From: an archaeon | GTDB lineage: Archaea; Thermoproteota; Nitrososphaeria; Nitrososphaerales; UBA183 | Reading direction: 5' to 3' | Assembly: GCA_021828185.1 (NCBI GenBank) | Contig: JAKASI010000006.1 | Location: 14,810-53,929 of the forward strand | DNA: 39,120 nucleotides | Part shown: positions 37,756 to 39,120 of the stretch, piece by piece | How the letters are laid out: every line of letters starts with the position of its first letter | Position numbering within the stretch: position 1 is the stretch's first letter | Notes under the pieces: model-generated | Told to the model about the DNA's origin: nothing | Databases searched by the model: none | What the model saw: only the letters and a program-made list of their open reading frames with translations | Made by a program: the position numbers and the translations under genes

Positions 37756-39120
37756 TTGCGAGAAAGCCCCGGAAACCCCCTGCGAAGGCTCTTTCCTGAC
37801 GGCATCGTCATATTTCTCTTCGTATTCATCGTGTATGAGATAAGCATCAACGTCGTCTGGGCCACGGACCATGTGACGTCGCTGATTCAATTGGACTACG
37901 CTCTCCTCTCCAGCCACTCGGTCGCCCTAGTGAACAGCGGCCCCCCGTTCACCGTCGACAACTTCCACTACGGCGGGCAGACCTACTCCGCCCTTGCTCC
38001 CGGGTCCTCCTTCCTAGCCCTGCCGTTCATGGCAGTGGCGTTCTACCAGGCAGGGGGGTACACCGCCTACGGACCTGCCCTCTTCTGGTCAGGGACGTTT
38101 GTCTCAGTAACCGGGGCTGTCGCAGCCTATCTGGTCTACAAGATCGCGGGGATGTACTTCAGGCGGGCCACTTCCATATTCCTGGGGCTCGCCCTCGGTT
38201 TCTCAACAATCTGCTGGCCTTTCGCAACCTACTTCTTCCAGAGCGACGTGTCAGCCATGCTCGTCCTTGCAGGGGTCTACTTTGCCATCAAGGCGGGCCG
38301 AGCGGGAGGAGCGGCAGCCCTGCCAGCCTTTGCCTGCGGGCTTGTTGCGGGTCTCGCATTCACGGTTGATTACGTCGACGCAATCATAGTGCCCGTCCTC
38401 CTCGCTTTTCTCATCTTCAGAAAGAGAGGGTCGCTGCAGTCGGTGGCAGTTGCGGCCGCGGCCTTCCTGCTTGGGGCGTTACCAGGGTTCGCCGCCATAG
38501 GGGCGTACAACATAGCGATCTTCGGCACCCCATTCATGTTCACGGAGCAAGCCTACGTCGGCCAGTCCCTCCTCCAGAAGTTCTCGACCCCGCTCCCCTA
38601 CGGCCTCGCCCTGAACTTCGTCAGCCTGTCAAGGGGGCTGTTCGCCTTCGCGCCGTTTACGCTCCTTGGGGTCCTGGGATACTTCGAAGCCCTCAGGGCG
38701 AAGGGGGCCCGTTCGGAGACGCTTCTTTGGCTCGCAATCTTCTTGGGGATCGTGATCCCCTACTCTGCCTGGTACGAGCCCGCAGGCGGCCTCGCCTTCG
38801 GACCGAGGTTCATAGTCCCGGCGATCCCGCTCATCCTCCTCCCCGCGGGATACATCATAGAGCAGGCGAAGGGGTTCAGGGCTGCCCTCGTCTATGTCGT
38901 ATACGCCGCAGGCGCCGTCGTCAACGGGATGGCCGCGTTCGTGACCGCAGTGCCCCCGTCCACGGCCTTCGACGTCTCCCCTTTCACTAGCTACGTGGTC
39001 CCAAGCTTCTGGGCCGGTAACTTCGACAGCGTCTGGGTGTCCTACCTCGGACGCGCTTGGTATCTGGGGGCGGTCCTGGTCGCCGCACTGGGAGTCTGCC
39101 TCCCTCTCATCTGGGTGGAA
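37756..39120 (+). CDS. Large polytopic glycosyltransferase-like membrane protein (partial, runs off the right edge)
   Basis: An open frame from TTG 37756 to the window end, 455 codons with no stop. A good Shine-Dalgarno AAAGGAG lies about 8 bases upstream. At least eight hydrophobic helices are visible. The first loop after helix 1 has VDNFHYGGQTYSALAPGSSFLALPF, matching the Y-x-D/A-x-APG-x-S-x-LALP pattern of archaeal dolichyl-phosphate-mannose-type (GT39-like) transferases, enzymes that move sugars from lipid carriers on the outer face of the membrane. A later conserved-looking loop is SAWYEPAGGLAFGPRF. The sugar and acceptor are unknown. Confidence 0.75.
   Translation, partial: MRESPGNPLRRLFPDGIVIFLFVFIVYEISINVVWATDHVTSLIQLDYALLSSHSVALVNSGPPFTVDNFHYGGQTYSALAPGSSFLALPFMAVAFYQAGGYTAYGPALFWSGTFVSVTGAVAAYLVYKIAGMYFRRATSIFLGLALGFSTICWPFATYFFQSDVSAMLVLAGVYFAIKAGRAGGAAALPAFACGLVAGLAFTVDYVDAIIVPVLLAFLIFRKRGSLQSVAVAAAAFLLGALPGFAAIGAYNIAIFGTPFMFTEQAYVGQSLLQKFSTPLPYGLALNFVSLSRGLFAFAPFTLLGVLGYFEALRAKGARSETLLWLAIFLGIVIPYSAWYEPAGGLAFGPRFIVPAIPLILLPAGYIIEQAKGFRAALVYVVYAAGAVVNGMAAFVTAVPPSTAFDVSPFTSYVVPSFWAGNFDSVWVSYLGRAWYLGAVLVAALGVCLPLIWVE

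Noticed and set aside
1..39120. CRISPR arrays or insertion sequences with terminal repeats
   Set aside because: No regularly spaced direct repeats and no transposase-like frame were seen.

Overview
The window is archaeal and most resembles the Nitrososphaerota (Thaumarchaeota) and relatives. It carries a eukaryote-type topoisomerase IB, an archaeal clamp-loader large subunit (RfcL), an Orc1/Cdc6 initiator, a UbiA enzyme of ether-lipid synthesis, a tRNA-splicing endonuclease, a PAC2 protein and a tetraether-lipid radical SAM enzyme. The DNA is GC-rich. Many genes begin with TTG or GTG about 24-30 bases downstream of a TATA-like box and have no Shine-Dalgarno sequence, which indicates leaderless mRNAs. 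Nothing in the window shows ammonia oxidation, so I do not place it more finely.

Layout. Positions 1-19.0 kb are mainly housekeeping genes. They are a ClC transporter, a tRNA-Arg with a long variable region, mtnA, an endA-ubiA-rfcL operon, cdc6 with a small winged-helix gene, an MDR dehydrogenase, an OsmC protein, an ACT-V4R sensor, a VIT/CCC1 transporter and a SpoIIM-like membrane protein. Next come a threonine-synthase-like protein fused to a winged helix and lacking the catalytic lysine, an ECF S-component with an AIR-synthase-like gene, topoisomerase IB, PAC2 and an HExxH protein.

Positions 19.0-31.5 kb are an accessory island. It contains a membrane-spanning one-component regulator, two secreted Ala/Ser/Thr-rich proteins, a VKOR/DUF929 disulfide pair with an HxlR-type regulator, an ABC exporter whose ATPase gene is frameshifted, a lower-GC LAGLIDADG protein, and several decayed pieces: a truncated copy of the regulator, a truncated copy of a secreted-protein gene, a 3' fragment of the tetraether synthase gene and a DUF1294 remnant. 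Two intact secreted-protein genes and one decayed one share a promoter of fixed geometry: a GGAAC-N4-GTTCC dyad beginning exactly 40 bases before the ATG and a CC(T/A)(A/T)AT-type box beginning 26 bases before it. This looks like a small regulon for cell-surface proteins, possibly controlled by the adjacent membrane-anchored winged-helix protein, with a second copy of the locus collapsed by deletion.

Positions 31.5-39.1 kb return to chromosomal genes: the intact tetraether synthase (tes), a divergent zinc-ribbon/TrmB pair, further regulators and zinc-ribbon proteins, a DUF309 protein, two unidentified conserved proteins, a PrxQ peroxiredoxin and the start of a large glycosyltransferase-like membrane protein that runs off the window.
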